Positions 46,628 to 57,230 are shown, counted from the stretch's first letter. The stretch: 64,000 nt of DNA from Microbacterium testaceum (GCF_006539145.1 NZ_BJML01000005.1:124001-188000); one strand, 5' to 3'. Numbers and translations are program-made. Notes: generated by a model not told the origin, from the letters alone.

Positions 46628-46694
46628 CGAGATCACGTGATCTCGCCGACATCACCCGTCTTGTCGTGTGTTTTTGTCCAGGTCACGTGATCTC
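46628..46694. promoter_or_regulatory. Pair of CACGTG-centred palindromes upstream of the aldehyde dehydrogenase
   Basis: CGAGATCACGTGATCTCG (46628-46645) is a perfect 18-bp palindrome. A second site, GGTCACGTGATCTCG (46681-46695), shares 14 of 15 bases with its right part; core centres are exactly 50 bp apart. They lie 118-175 bp before the exaC start and could bind the GAF regulator. Confidence 0.6.
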
Positions 46695-46811
46695 GCGCCC
46701 TCCGCGGCCACGACGACCCCGTGCAACCCGATGCAACCTCTCCCGGCGTACCGTCGGCGCATCGCCGCCCGAAGCCGACGCGGCGACTCATGACCGTCGA
46801 AGGAGACACGC

Positions 46812-48362
<1,551 letters not shown>

Positions 48363-48371
48363 GCTTCCTCC

Positions 48372-48502
48372 GGAACGTCCCGCTTCGCGCGAGCTCGACG
48401 GACTGAACTCGCACGAAGTGGGACACGCAACGTGGCGGACGGTATGCATGTCCCACTTTGTGCGGATCGGGTTCGCGATCTCCGCACGAAGTGGGACATG
48501 CC
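48372..48502. repeat. Four alternating inverted copies of a 19-bp element
   Basis: Copies in strict alternation: 48372-48390 (minus, degenerate), 48410-48428 (plus), 48446-48464 (minus), 48482-48502 (plus). Consensus GCACGAAGTGGGACATGCC; spacing about 37 bp start to start. The layout can fold into two hairpins and resembles REP/BIME-type elements. It fills the exaC-DUF779 gap. Confidence 0.75.
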
Positions 48503-48522
48503 TCAACGAAGGACGGGAACGG

Positions 48523-48915
48523 ATGCCAGAACTCTCCCGCGTGGACGTGACGGATGCCGCGGCCGCGCTGCTGCGCGAGCTGACGGTGAAGCACGGGCCG
48601 CTGATGTTCCACCAGTCCGGCGGGTGCTGCGATGGTAGCTCCCCCATGTGTTACCCCGTGGGCATGTTCCTCACCGGGCCTAGCGACGTGCACCTCGGCG
48701 ACATCGAGGTCGGACTCGACGACCCCGTCGAGGTCTACATGTCGGAGTCGCAGTTCGAGTACTGGAAGTTCACGCACCTGACGATCGACGTCGTTCCGGG
48801 ACGCGGCGCCGGCTTCTCGGTCGAGGGCCCGACGGGCATGCGGTTCCTCATTCGGTCGCGGATGCTGACGGAGGAAGAGGCGGTGGCGTTCGGGGTGGGC
48901 ACTCCGTCCGGATGA
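48523..48915 (+). CDS. DUF779 protein linked to aldehyde dehydrogenase
   Basis: 130 residues from ATG 48523 (MPELSRVDVT), with AAGGACGG upstream; readings extending further back run through the repeat element and are rejected. Family features: FHQSGGCCDGSSPMCYP (Cys-rich, probably metal-binding), DVHLGDI, VYMSESQFEYWKFTHLTIDV. Function unknown; the family co-occurs with ExaC-like dehydrogenases. Confidence 0.88.
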   Translation: MPELSRVDVTDAAAALLRELTVKHGPLMFHQSGGCCDGSSPMCYPVGMFLTGPSDVHLGDIEVGLDDPVEVYMSESQFEYWKFTHLTIDVVPGRGAGFSVEGPTGMRFLIRSRMLTEEEAVAFGVGTPSG

Positions 48916-49156
48916 GGCTTGCCCGCCAGCGCTTGTCACGCAGGGCCGTCACCGAGGCAAGGGTCAGGACGAGAACCGGGACGGCGAGCACCGCGTCCGG
49001 AACGAGGTAGGACACCAGAAACCCCGTTGCCGAAGCGCAAGCCACCGCGATCCAGTAAGTGGAATGCCGAGCCGGGTCGATGAGGTATCCCCAGCCCATT
49101 CCGAGCAGAGCCGCGAAGACGGTGACGATAAGACTGAGGTCGGGGGTCTCGTGCAC
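48848..49156 (-). CDS. Small membrane protein of unknown function
   Basis: 102 residues from GTG 49156, with CTGGAG 7 nt upstream. Two or three hydrophobic segments (SLIVTVFAALLGMGWGY, YWIAVACASATGFLVSYL, VLAVPVLVLTLASV) and a basic, Pro-rich tail. Its last 68 bp overlap the convergent DUF779 gene, so the exact end or the reality of the tail is uncertain. No family recognised. Confidence 0.55.
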   Translation of the reverse strand: MHETPDLSLIVTVFAALLGMGWGYLIDPARHSTYWIAVACASATGFLVSYLVPDAVLAVPVLVLTLASVTALRDKRWRASLIRTECPPRTPPPLPPSASATE

Positions 49157-49267
49157 GTGGATTCTCCAGGTCCGTGGAGAGGTCAATGTGGCATACCGTG
49201 TCCGTCCTCGGCGGGAGAATCACCTTCGGGCGGACGGTATTCACCCGTCCTGTCGCGGCCCGGCCCG

Positions 49268-49873
49268 CTACAGCCACCCGCGCTCGACCGCGACCCGCAC
49301 GGCATCCGCCCGATTCCGCCCGCCGGTCTTGCCGATGGCGCTCGACAGGTGGTTCTTCACCGTTCCCTCCGAGAGGTGAACAGTCCGCGCGATGTCGGCG
49401 ATCGAGCCGCCGTCGCGCGCCGCGGCGAGCACGTCGGTCTCACGTTCGGTCAGGGGTGAGTCGCCCTGCGCCAGCGACTCGGCGGCGAGAGCAGGATCCA
49501 CCACTCGCAACCCGGCAGACACCCGCCGCACAGCATCGGCGAGCTCGGCTGCGGGGGTGTCTTTCACCACGAACCCCGAGGCTCCTGCTTGCATGGCCCG
49601 CGCCAGGTACCCGGGGCGTCCGAAGGTCGTGACGATGAGGGCGCGGCATCCGGGAACCTTCGACCGCAATTCAGTGGCCGCGGCGATCCCGTCGATTCCC
49701 GGCATCTCGATGTCGAGCAGGGCGACGGTGGCCCCCGACGTCCGTGCCGCCTCGACCACATGGTCACCGCGACCCACCTGGGCGACGACCTCGATGTCGG
49801 ATTCGAGTCCCAGCAGGGCGGCGAGGGCCCCGCGGACGAGAGCTTGATCGTCGGCGATGAGCAGTCGGATCAC
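49268..49873 (-). CDS. NarL/LuxR-family response regulator
   Basis: 201 residues from GTG 49873. Receiver domain at about 1-120 with acidic pocket (ADDQ), phospho-acceptor Asp in LLDIEMPG, and Lys in VVKDTP; LuxR-type helix-turn-helix at about 140-200 (LTERETDVLAAARDG, GTVKNHLSSAIGKTG). The start overlaps the kinase stop (GTGA). Last gene of the ABC exporter / two-component operon and probably controls it. Confidence 0.93.
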   Translation of the reverse strand: MIRLLIADDQALVRGALAALLGLESDIEVVAQVGRGDHVVEAARTSGATVALLDIEMPGIDGIAAATELRSKVPGCRALIVTTFGRPGYLARAMQAGASGFVVKDTPAAELADAVRRVSAGLRVVDPALAAESLAQGDSPLTERETDVLAAARDGGSIADIARTVHLSEGTVKNHLSSAIGKTGGRNRADAVRVAVERGWL

Positions 49874-50988
49874 CAGGCCACCTTCACTCTGAATCCTCCG
49901 AGGTCGCTGCGGCCGATCGTCAACCGTGCCCCCGAACTCTCGACACGTTCCCGAAGCCCGGTCAGACCCGAACCGGTGGATGCCGTGGACGCCGGGCCGC
50001 AACCGTCGTCGGCGACCTCGATGGAGCGGTTGTCGAGTCGCACGCGGCAGGCGTTCGCTCCGGAATGGCGGACCACGTTGGTCACGGCTTCTCGAACGAC
50101 CCAGCCGGCGAGTTCACGCCGGTCGGCGGGAACCTGGTCGGTGGAGCCGGGGAGGTCGGCGGACACTCCCGCGCTCTCGAGCGCCGCTCGCGCCGCGGCG
50201 AGCTCGCCGCTGATGCTCACGCCCCGGTAACCGTGAACCGTCGCCCGCACGTCGGCCAGCGCTCCCCGCGACAGCTCCTCGATCTGGCCGATCTCGTCAC
50301 GGGCGGCCGGGGAGCCGGCATCCATTAGTCGTCCCGCCAATTCGGCCTTGACGGTGATCACGGTGAGCGAGTGTCCGAGGATGTCGTGTACATCGCGGGC
50401 GACCCGTCCGCGTTCGCGCTCGGCGGCGAGTTCGGCGATCTGCTCTTGCGCGTCGCGGAGACGCTCGAGGGTCGAGATGTTCTCGACGAAGCTGAACATC
50501 ATGATCGAGATCGAGAGGATGATCGCCGAGTTCACGACGTTCGACAACGCGTCGGCGCCCATCGCCTCGCCGACGACGAACGACAGAGCGCTGAGGGCCG
50601 GGACGAACAGCCAGGTCGTCCGCCGGCCCATCGCCGAGACGGCGAACGCGACGCCGACGAACGTCCACATCCAACGGATGTCGGCGCCGAGCCACGGCAG
50701 CAGCGCGAGGCTCAGCGCGAAGAGCACTACCGTCGGCAACAGCCGGTGCAGTCGCGACGCGGTGACGCGGGCGTAGGGAACCGTCGCCATGAACACGGCG
50801 GCGAACGCGACCACGATCCCTGTGCCCACGAGGTGACCCGCAACGCTCGGACCCTCCCACAATTCGACGAGGACCGGGAAGGTCCAGATCAGCGAAATCG
50901 ACGCCCCGATGAACCAGCCGCGGCGGAACGGACGGCGGCCCGGAACGCGGGTGCGCTCCGGGCCGGTCGTCGTGCTCACGTCGTTCAC
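49870..50988 (-). CDS. DesK/NarX-type sensor histidine kinase
   Basis: 372 residues. Five or six membrane helices in the first 170 residues, then a HisKA_3 dimerisation domain with the phospho-acceptor His in ARDVHDILGHSLTV, and an ATPase domain (NVVRHSGA, VADDGCG, GLTGLRERV). GTG 50988 is the longest start; GTG 50979, 7 nt after a TAGGGT box at 50987-50992, may be the true leaderless start and would shorten it by three residues. Lies 10 bp after the ABC permease gene. Confidence 0.9.
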   Translation of the reverse strand: MNDVSTTTGPERTRVPGRRPFRRGWFIGASISLIWTFPVLVELWEGPSVAGHLVGTGIVVAFAAVFMATVPYARVTASRLHRLLPTVVLFALSLALLPWLGADIRWMWTFVGVAFAVSAMGRRTTWLFVPALSALSFVVGEAMGADALSNVVNSAIILSISIMMFSFVENISTLERLRDAQEQIAELAAERERGRVARDVHDILGHSLTVITVKAELAGRLMDAGSPAARDEIGQIEELSRGALADVRATVHGYRGVSISGELAAARAALESAGVSADLPGSTDQVPADRRELAGWVVREAVTNVVRHSGANACRVRLDNRSIEVADDGCGPASTASTGSGLTGLRERVESSGARLTIGRSDLGGFRVKVAW

Positions 50989-50998
50989 CCTAGGCGCG

Positions 50999-51796
50999 TC
51001 AGCCGCGACGCGTGTCGCGACGGAAGAAGTACACGGTTCCGGCGACGAACACCGCGAGCCAGACCACCGCGTTGATCAGGGCGCCGAGATCGAATCCGTC
51101 ACCGGTGAGGGGCGAACGGGCGAGCTCGCCGATGCCGTACACCGGCGTCAGCTTGCCAATGACCTGGAGAAAGTCGGGCATCGACGACAGCGGGAAGAAC
51201 AGTCCGCCGAGGAACGACAGCAGCACCACCGCGAGGCTCGTGATCTGCGCCGCGTTCTCGCCCGGCACCATGTACCCGACCATGAGACCGAGCGTCGTGA
51301 AGACGGCGCCGGCGAGCACCCAGGCCGCCAGGCCCGTGACGATCCACTGCGCCGGGGCGAGCTGAACACCGGCGCCGGCGGCGACCGCGTACGTCGCGAT
51401 CACGGCGATGAGGCCGAACATCATGCCCGCGAGCATCTTCACCACGACGTTCGCGACGGGGTTGAGGGGCGTGAGCCGCAGCTGGCGCGACCAACCCTGC
51501 GCGCGCTCGACCGCGACCGATGCCCCGGTCTGGGTCGCCGACATCATGGTTCCGTACATCGCCATCGAGACCATGATGTACGCGGCCACCGACACTCCCC
51601 CGGCCGCCAGCGGGGTGTCCGTGAGCGGCACGTCCAGCGTCTGGAACCCGACGATGAAGAACATCAGCACGGGGAACGCGACGGTGAAGAGGATGCTCCG
51701 AGGATTCCGCAGCTTGCGCACCAGCTCGATGCGCAGATAGGTCAGGGTGAAGCCGCCGAAGGCGGGGACCGGGCGGTCGAGGGCGATGGCGGTCAT
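50999..51796 (-). CDS. ABC-2 type transporter permease
   Basis: 265 residues from ATG 51796, six membrane helices typical of ABC-2 exporters of drugs or antibiotics (for example LRNPRSILFTVAFPVLMFFIVG near the N-terminus and LGLMVGYMVPGENAAQ in the middle). Its ATG overlaps the ATPase stop (ATGA). Readings extending to 52327 are shadows of the ATPase gene. Confidence 0.92.
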   Translation of the reverse strand: MTAIALDRPVPAFGGFTLTYLRIELVRKLRNPRSILFTVAFPVLMFFIVGFQTLDVPLTDTPLAAGGVSVAAYIMVSMAMYGTMMSATQTGASVAVERAQGWSRQLRLTPLNPVANVVVKMLAGMMFGLIAVIATYAVAAGAGVQLAPAQWIVTGLAAWVLAGAVFTTLGLMVGYMVPGENAAQITSLAVVLLSFLGGLFFPLSSMPDFLQVIGKLTPVYGIGELARSPLTGDGFDLGALINAVVWLAVFVAGTVYFFRRDTRRG

Positions 51797-52728
51797 CGAA
51801 GTGATCCATTCAAGGCGAGGCCGGATGCCGAGGGCTCGGCGGTGAGAGTCAAGAAGACGCTCTCGAGGTTCTGCGCGGTGATCTCCAGATCGCGCGCCGT
51901 GGTCGTGCTGAGCAGGTGCCGGGCGAGGGCGTCGGAGTCCCGCGTGCGCACCGAGACGCGCTCGCCGTTGGCCTCGACCGAGTCGACGCCGGGCAGCGCC
52001 GCGAGCGCCGTGAGGTCGGCATCCGGAAGCGTCGCCTGAACCACACGACCCGAGACGAGGTTCTTGATCTCGGTGGTGCTGCCGTCGGCCACGATCTGCC
52101 CGCCTCGCATGAGCACGATGCGGTCGGCGTACTCGTCGGCCTCGTCGAGATAGTGCGTGGCGAACATCACGGTGCGTCCGCGCGCGGCATCCGCTCGAAT
52201 CGCGCTCCAGAACGAGCGGCGCGCCTCGACGTCCATGCCGGTGGTGGGCTCGTCGAGGATCAGCAGCGCCGGGTCGCTCACGAGCGCCATCGCGAAGCGC
52301 AGCCGCTGCTGCTCGCCGCCCGAGCACAGGCCCACCTTGCGGCGGGCGAGATTCCGGATGCCGGCACGCTCGAGCGCCTCGTCGACGGGACGCTTCTCGG
52401 CGAACAGGCTCGCCGTGAGCTCCACCGTTTCTCGCACGGTCAGGTCTTTCAGCAGTCCGCCCGACTGGAGGACGGCGGAGACGAGACCGCGGGCGACGGC
52501 GCCGCGAGCGGTGTGGCCGAACACCTCGATGCTGCCGGCGTCGGGGTTCGTGAGGCCGAGGATCATGTCGATCGTGGTGGTCTTGCCCGCGCCGTTCGGG
52601 CCGAGGAAGGCCACGATCTCGCCCGGTCGGACGGTGAGGTCGACGCCGCGCACGGCGTGGACGGAGCCGAAGCTCTTGACGACGCCCCGCGCGTCGATCG
52701 CGGCGGGGATGGGGGTGGAGGAGGTCAT
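51793..52728 (-). CDS. ABC transporter ATP-binding protein (multidrug/antibiotic export type)
   Basis: 311 residues from ATG 52728. Walker A LGPNGAGKTTT, signature CSGGEQQRLRFA, Walker B LLILDEPTTGMD, H-loop FATHYLDE. The C-terminal 90 residues are the extension found in DrrA/CcmA-like exporters. First gene of the operon ATPase-permease-kinase-regulator, a common actinobacterial self-resistance or envelope-stress module. Substrate unknown. Confidence 0.93.
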   Translation of the reverse strand: MTSSTPIPAAIDARGVVKSFGSVHAVRGVDLTVRPGEIVAFLGPNGAGKTTTIDMILGLTNPDAGSIEVFGHTARGAVARGLVSAVLQSGGLLKDLTVRETVELTASLFAEKRPVDEALERAGIRNLARRKVGLCSGGEQQRLRFAMALVSDPALLILDEPTTGMDVEARRSFWSAIRADAARGRTVMFATHYLDEADEYADRIVLMRGGQIVADGSTTEIKNLVSGRVVQATLPDADLTALAALPGVDSVEANGERVSVRTRDSDALARHLLSTTTARDLEITAQNLESVFLTLTAEPSASGLALNGSLR

Positions 52729-52811
52729 GACTTCATGCTGGCCTCGGCACGCTCGCCGCACATCGGACGGCTGTCACCATTCAGAGGTGACGTTCGTCAT
52801 GGGTGAATCCG

Positions 52812-53642
52812 TTACGCCACCTTCGTCGCCCGAATCGTGTAGCTGAGCGGCGCGACCGACGGCTGCTGCGTCAGCGCGTACTCGCCGTCCGCGCGCTCGG
52901 TCATGCGGCCGGGCAGCGCTTCCCACGGCACGCTGTCGTGCTCGACCAGGGTGTCGAGGCGCAGCCCGCGCGCGAGCAGGGCCGTGACGATCTCGCCGAG
53001 GCCGTGGTTCCACTCGTACGTCTTCGTCGCGGTCAGCGGTGCCGACACATCGACGTAGGTGCTGCCGTCGTCCCACGCGAGAGGCGCCGTCTGCTCGAAG
53101 TACGGGAAGGCCAGCGTCAGACCGGGCTGCTCCTCGTCCATGGACCACAGGATCGGGTGACATTCCCGCAGGTGCAGGGTGCCTCCGGGGGCGAGCAGGT
53201 CGTTCACCACCCCCGCCCAGTCCTCGATGGACGGTAGCCAGCAGAGGGCGCCGATGCCCGTGTACACGAGGTCGAAGCTCTCGCGCGGCAGGACGGTGGC
53301 GGCATCCCGCACATCTGACTGGACGAATGCGGCCTCGACTCCCGCCTCGGCAGCGAGCCGCCGGGCCTCGGCGACGGCGTTCTCGGAGAAATCCAGTCCG
53401 GTCACCTGTGCGCCCAGGCGTGCGAGCGACAGGGTGTCGGTGCCGATGTGGCACTGCAGGTGCACGGTGCGCCGCCCCGCGATATCGCCCAGCAGCGGCA
53501 GGTCGAAGCGCACGACGTCCGACAGCGCCTCGCGGTCGTCCACATAGCGCTGGATGCCGTAGCCCGAGCCGTCGCGGGCGGCGTGCAGCGTCGCACGCTC
53601 GTTCCAGTTGGCGCGGTTCGCGTCGATGTAGTCGGAGGTCAT
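52812..53642 (-). CDS. Class I SAM-dependent methyltransferase
   Basis: 276 residues starting MTSDYIDANRANWNERA. SAM motif I-like HLQCHIGTDTLSLARLGA, motif II VTGLDFS and motif V region DLVYTGIGALCWLP. The N-terminus and LQCHIGxDT pattern match a widespread small-molecule methyltransferase family of unknown substrate. ATG follows AAAGGGAT. Sits 83 bp upstream of the exporter operon on the same strand; a weak hairpin (GTCACC/GGTGAC, 52773-52791) lies between. Confidence 0.85.
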   Translation of the reverse strand: MTSDYIDANRANWNERATLHAARDGSGYGIQRYVDDREALSDVVRFDLPLLGDIAGRRTVHLQCHIGTDTLSLARLGAQVTGLDFSENAVAEARRLAAEAGVEAAFVQSDVRDAATVLPRESFDLVYTGIGALCWLPSIEDWAGVVNDLLAPGGTLHLRECHPILWSMDEEQPGLTLAFPYFEQTAPLAWDDGSTYVDVSAPLTATKTYEWNHGLGEIVTALLARGLRLDTLVEHDSVPWEALPGRMTERADGEYALTQQPSVAPLSYTIRATKVA

Positions 53643-53731
53643 GGCATCCCTTTCCCGAGATCGAGCCTAGGGATGCCATGACCCGGTGTCGCCACATGAC
53701 GCGGTGCGGGCGCGATGTCGGAGGTGCGGGT

Positions 53732-53737
53732 TAGCCT
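53732..53737 (+). promoter_or_regulatory. Leaderless -10 box of the ATP-grasp gene
   Basis: TAGCCT ending 6 nt before ATG 53744. Confidence 0.55.
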
Positions 53738-53743
53738 GGCGGC

Positions 53744-54685
53744 ATGTCGGGCAAGGTCTATGTCATCCACGAGAACTCCCAGTGGATTCCGCCGTTCGCG
53801 GCGGCGTTCGAGGCGGAGGGCGTGCCGTTCGAGGAGTGGCTGCTCACCGACGGGTCGATCGACCTCGCGGTCGAGCCTCCGGAGGGAGTGTTCTGGTCGC
53901 GGTTGAGCGCATCGGCGCACACGCGCGATCACGCGCACAGCAAGGAGTTCGGTCGGGCCGTGTTGCGGTGGCTGGCGTCGTGGGGACGAACGGTCATCAA
54001 CGGTGCCGACGTTCTCGAGCTCGAGGTCAGCAAGGTCGCGCAGCATGCCGCCCTGCGTCACGCGGGTATCGACGTCCCGCGCACCGTCGCCGTCTTCGGC
54101 ACCGACGATCTCGTCGCCAAGGCGCGGGAGTTCGGGGCGCCCTTCATCAGCAAGCACAATCAGGGCGGAAAGGGCCTCGGCGTTCGCCGCTGGGACTCCC
54201 TTGCCGAGTTCGCGGCGTGGGTCGACGGTCCCGACTTCGAACCCTCCCCCGACGGCATCACCCTCCTGCAGGAGTTGCTGGTCGCGCAGACGCCGTTCAT
54301 CACGCGCGCCGAGTTCGTCGCCGGTGATTTCGTCTACGCGGTTCGCGTCGACACGAGCGCGGGCAGCTTCGAGCTCTGCCCGGCCGAGGCCTGCGCGATC
54401 CCGGGCGCCGACGGGGTCGAGCCCGAGCCGCTGTTCCGGCGTCGTGACGACGTCGATCCGGCGCTCATCGACCGCTACCTCGCCTTCCTCGCGGCAGAAG
54501 GCGTGGGCATCGCGGGCATCGAGTTCATCGAGACGCGCGACGGTCGGACCGTCACCTACGACGTGAACACCAACACCAACTACAACCCCGACGTCGAGGC
54601 GACCGCGCCGCGCTCCGGGCCGCGCGAGATCGCTCGCTGGCTCGGCTCGCTGCTGCCCAAAGAAGCGGTCGGTCTTCGTGGCTGA
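53744..54685 (+). CDS. ATP-grasp superfamily ligase (RimK-like)
   Basis: 313 residues. N-terminal Rossmann-like part (VYVIHENSQWIPPF), then an ATP-grasp fold with KHNQGGKGLGVRRW (phosphate loop), FITRAEFVAGDFVYAVRVD and the metal-binding VTYDVNTNTNYNPD. Such enzymes join an acyl-phosphate to an amine or thiol. The reaction is unknown. The last 8 bp overlap the start of the PLP-enzyme gene, so the two are translationally coupled and probably act in one pathway. Confidence 0.82.
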   Translation: MSGKVYVIHENSQWIPPFAAAFEAEGVPFEEWLLTDGSIDLAVEPPEGVFWSRLSASAHTRDHAHSKEFGRAVLRWLASWGRTVINGADVLELEVSKVAQHAALRHAGIDVPRTVAVFGTDDLVAKAREFGAPFISKHNQGGKGLGVRRWDSLAEFAAWVDGPDFEPSPDGITLLQELLVAQTPFITRAEFVAGDFVYAVRVDTSAGSFELCPAEACAIPGADGVEPEPLFRRRDDVDPALIDRYLAFLAAEGVGIAGIEFIETRDGRTVTYDVNTNTNYNPDVEATAPRSGPREIARWLGSLLPKEAVGLRG

Positions 54686-55991
54686 GGCCGCTCCCCCGCA
54701 CTCCGATTGGCAGGGCTTCGGCTTCGCCACGCGCCAAGTGCACGCGGGCGAGGTCGAAGACCTGACGCACGGCTCGCGCATCACACCGGTGCACCTGTCG
54801 GCCGCCTACCGGTTCGACTCGTTCCAAGAGGCGACCGACCGGTTCGCGGGAGCCGATCTCGGCCACCTCTACTCGCGCAACGCCAACCCCACCAACCAGG
54901 TGGCTGAGGCGCGATTGGCCTCGCTCGAAGGCGGTTCGGGTGCGATCGTCGTCGGCTCGGGCCAGGCGGCGATCACCATCGCCCTGCTCGGTCTCGCCGG
55001 CAGCGGCGAGCACATCGTCTCGACCGCGAGCATCTACAGCGGAACGCGCGTCCTCTTCGACCGCACCTTCGCCCGCATGGGCGTGACCGTCGAGTACGTC
55101 TGGGACCCCGCGGACGACGCCGAATGGGACGCCCTGATCCGCCCCGAGACGAAGGCGATCTTCACCGAGACGCTGCCGAACCCCAAGAACGACGTGGTCG
55201 ACATCGCCGCCGTCGCGCGCGTCGCGCGTCGGCACGGCATCCCTCTGATCGTCGACAACACCATCGCGACGCCGTTCCTGATCCGCCCGATCGAGCATGG
55301 AGCCGACATCGTCGTGCACTCGGCGACGAAGTTCCTCTCGGGACACGGCGCGAACCTCGCGGGCGCGGTGGTCGATGGGGGGACGTTCGATTGGGTGGCA
55401 TCCGCTCGGTCCTATCCCTCCCTCACCGACACGGCCATCGCCGGACACGCGTCGTTCATCGATGCGTTCGGGCCGCGCGCGTTCGAGCTGTCGTTACGGT
55501 TCGGCATCGCGAACGACACCGGGCCGGCGCTCTCGCCGCTCAACGGCTTCCTGCTGCAGCAGGGCATGGAAACCCTGTCGGTGCGCATGCGCCAGCACCT
55601 CGCGAGCGCCCGCACGGTCGCTGAGTGGCTGGAGGAGCACGCCTCCGTCGAGAGCGTCGACTACGCGGGCCTGCCCTCGCACCCGCAGCACGCGCTCGCG
55701 GTGCGCGATTACGGAGGTCTCTCGGGTTCGGTGTTCTCGTTCACCGTGCGCGGGGGTCGTCCCGCAGCCGAGCGGTTCTTCGACGCCCTGCGGTTGTTCA
55801 GCCGCATGACCAACATCGGCGACACGCGGTCGATGGCCCTGCACCCCGCGACCACGACGCACCTGGGCTTCACGCAAGAGACGCGCGATCGCCTCGGCAT
55901 CGGCGATGGTCTCATCCGGTTGTCGATCGGCCTCGAAGACGCCGAGGACCTCATCGCCGACCTCGATCAGGCCCTGCGCGCGGCGAGCTGA
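54678..55991 (+). CDS. PLP-dependent Cys/Met metabolism enzyme (O-acetylhomoserine sulfhydrylase-like)
   Basis: 437 residues from GTG 54678. Type I fold, Cys/Met-metabolism family: N-terminal FATRQVHAGEVED and YSRNANPTN, PLP-binding Lys in HSATKFLSGHG, and SIGLEDAEDLIADL at the C-terminus. The long form and GFATRQVHAG start favour O-acetylhomoserine or O-acetylserine sulfhydrylase over cystathionine gamma-synthase, but methionine gamma-lyase cannot be excluded. Near sfnG and other sulfur-type monooxygenases. Confidence 0.9.
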   Translation: MAEAAPPHSDWQGFGFATRQVHAGEVEDLTHGSRITPVHLSAAYRFDSFQEATDRFAGADLGHLYSRNANPTNQVAEARLASLEGGSGAIVVGSGQAAITIALLGLAGSGEHIVSTASIYSGTRVLFDRTFARMGVTVEYVWDPADDAEWDALIRPETKAIFTETLPNPKNDVVDIAAVARVARRHGIPLIVDNTIATPFLIRPIEHGADIVVHSATKFLSGHGANLAGAVVDGGTFDWVASARSYPSLTDTAIAGHASFIDAFGPRAFELSLRFGIANDTGPALSPLNGFLLQQGMETLSVRMRQHLASARTVAEWLEEHASVESVDYAGLPSHPQHALAVRDYGGLSGSVFSFTVRGGRPAAERFFDALRLFSRMTNIGDTRSMALHPATTTHLGFTQETRDRLGIGDGLIRLSIGLEDAEDLIADLDQALRAAS

Positions 55992-56044
55992 GTCCGCACG
56001 CCCACGCGCGCCTCACCGGGTGAGCCCGCCGCCGCGGCGCGAGA

Positions 56045-57106
56045 TCAGGCGTCGCGCTGCGCCTCCAGGCGCCGGACGCGCGGGATCACCTCGGCGGCGA
56101 AGCGCTGCAGCTCGGGCAGGTGCGGCGAGAACTGCAGCAGCAGCGTCGACACCCCCACGTTCGCGAACGCCACGATGCGTTCCGCCACCTGGTCAGGGGT
56201 TCCGACGAGGTTCGGCCGCAGGCCGCGGTTCGAGACCGAGTACTCCTTGAGGTCGACCTGGGTGTCGAGCTTCGACTTGCTCACGAAGTCCTGGTACGAG
56301 CCGTACGCCGCTCCCCCGCGGACGTCGGTGATGCGGTCGATCTCTGCCTGGGCCTCTTCCTCGGTGTCGCGAACGATCGCGTAGGCGGCCATGCCGAAGG
56401 CCTCGAACGGGGTCGCGCCGGCCTCGGACCGACGACGACGCATGTCGGCGACCTTCGTCTCGAGCTCCTTGAGGGTGCCGCCGTGAGTGAGGTAGGCGTC
56501 GGCGAACCGCGTGATGGAGGTGCGCCCGGCCTCGCTCTCGCCCCCGGCGTAGAGGCGCGGCGTCACGCGGGGCTTCGGCTCGAGGTAGGTGCCCTCGGTG
56601 CGGTAGTACTCGCCCTCGTAGGCGAACGGCGTCTCGGACCACAGTCCGCGCAGCACCTCGACCCACTCGATCGTGCGGGCGTAGCGGTCGTCGTGGGCGC
56701 TGAACAGGCCGTCGTACTGCTTGGCCTCCTCGGCCCACCAGGCCGACACGACGTTGAGGGTGAACCGGCCGCCGCTGATCTCGTCGATCGTCGCGGCCTG
56801 CTTCGCGGTGTGGAACGGGTTGTGGAAGCCGGGGCGAACGGCGGTCATCAGCTCGAGCTTCGACGTCACCGCGGCGAGACCAGCCGTCACGGCCCAGGCG
56901 TCGAGCGACGGCGCCTCGACGCCCTTGATGTCGTTGAGGTTGAGCTCGGGAATCAGCGTCAGGTCGAACCCACCCTCTTCGGCGACGCGGGCGATCTCGG
57001 CGACGTGCGCGAACGACACGGGGGTCTGCTCGTCGTCGACGTTGCGCAGCCATCCGCCGAAGATCGGGGTCCAGTAACCGAAACGCACGCGCTGGGGGGA
57101 GGTCAT
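56045..57106 (-). CDS. LLM-class FMN-dependent monooxygenase (SsuD/SfnG-like)
   Basis: 353 residues from ATG 57106, TIM-barrel luciferase-like monooxygenase. Family positions: FGYWTPIFGGWL, RPGFHNPFHTAKQAATIDEISGGR, NVVSAWWAEEAKQYDG and WVEVLRGLWSE. Members use FMNH2 and O2 to cleave C-S bonds of alkanesulfonates or related compounds. Divergent from sfnG with a 124-bp shared upstream region, so both are probably induced together under sulfate limitation; exact substrate unknown. Confidence 0.88.
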   Translation of the reverse strand: MTSPQRVRFGYWTPIFGGWLRNVDDEQTPVSFAHVAEIARVAEEGGFDLTLIPELNLNDIKGVEAPSLDAWAVTAGLAAVTSKLELMTAVRPGFHNPFHTAKQAATIDEISGGRFTLNVVSAWWAEEAKQYDGLFSAHDDRYARTIEWVEVLRGLWSETPFAYEGEYYRTEGTYLEPKPRVTPRLYAGGESEAGRTSITRFADAYLTHGGTLKELETKVADMRRRRSEAGATPFEAFGMAAYAIVRDTEEEAQAEIDRITDVRGGAAYGSYQDFVSKSKLDTQVDLKEYSVSNRGLRPNLVGTPDQVAERIVAFANVGVSTLLLQFSPHLPELQRFAAEVIPRVRRLEAQRDA

Positions 57107-57230
57107 GGCTCCATCCTCGCCCGGTCGATGAGGCCCGGCGTCACGCGGCGACATGGTCCGTCATATGTCGTTGACGCCTCGGCCGAGCGGTGCGACGGTA
57201 TCCGGGTTCCGATCCCGCCAGGAGGACCCC

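Noticed and set aside
52773-52791. GTCACC/GGTGAC hairpin between the methyltransferase and the exporter operon
   Set aside because: Only a 6-bp stem with no U-tract; not enough for a terminator call.
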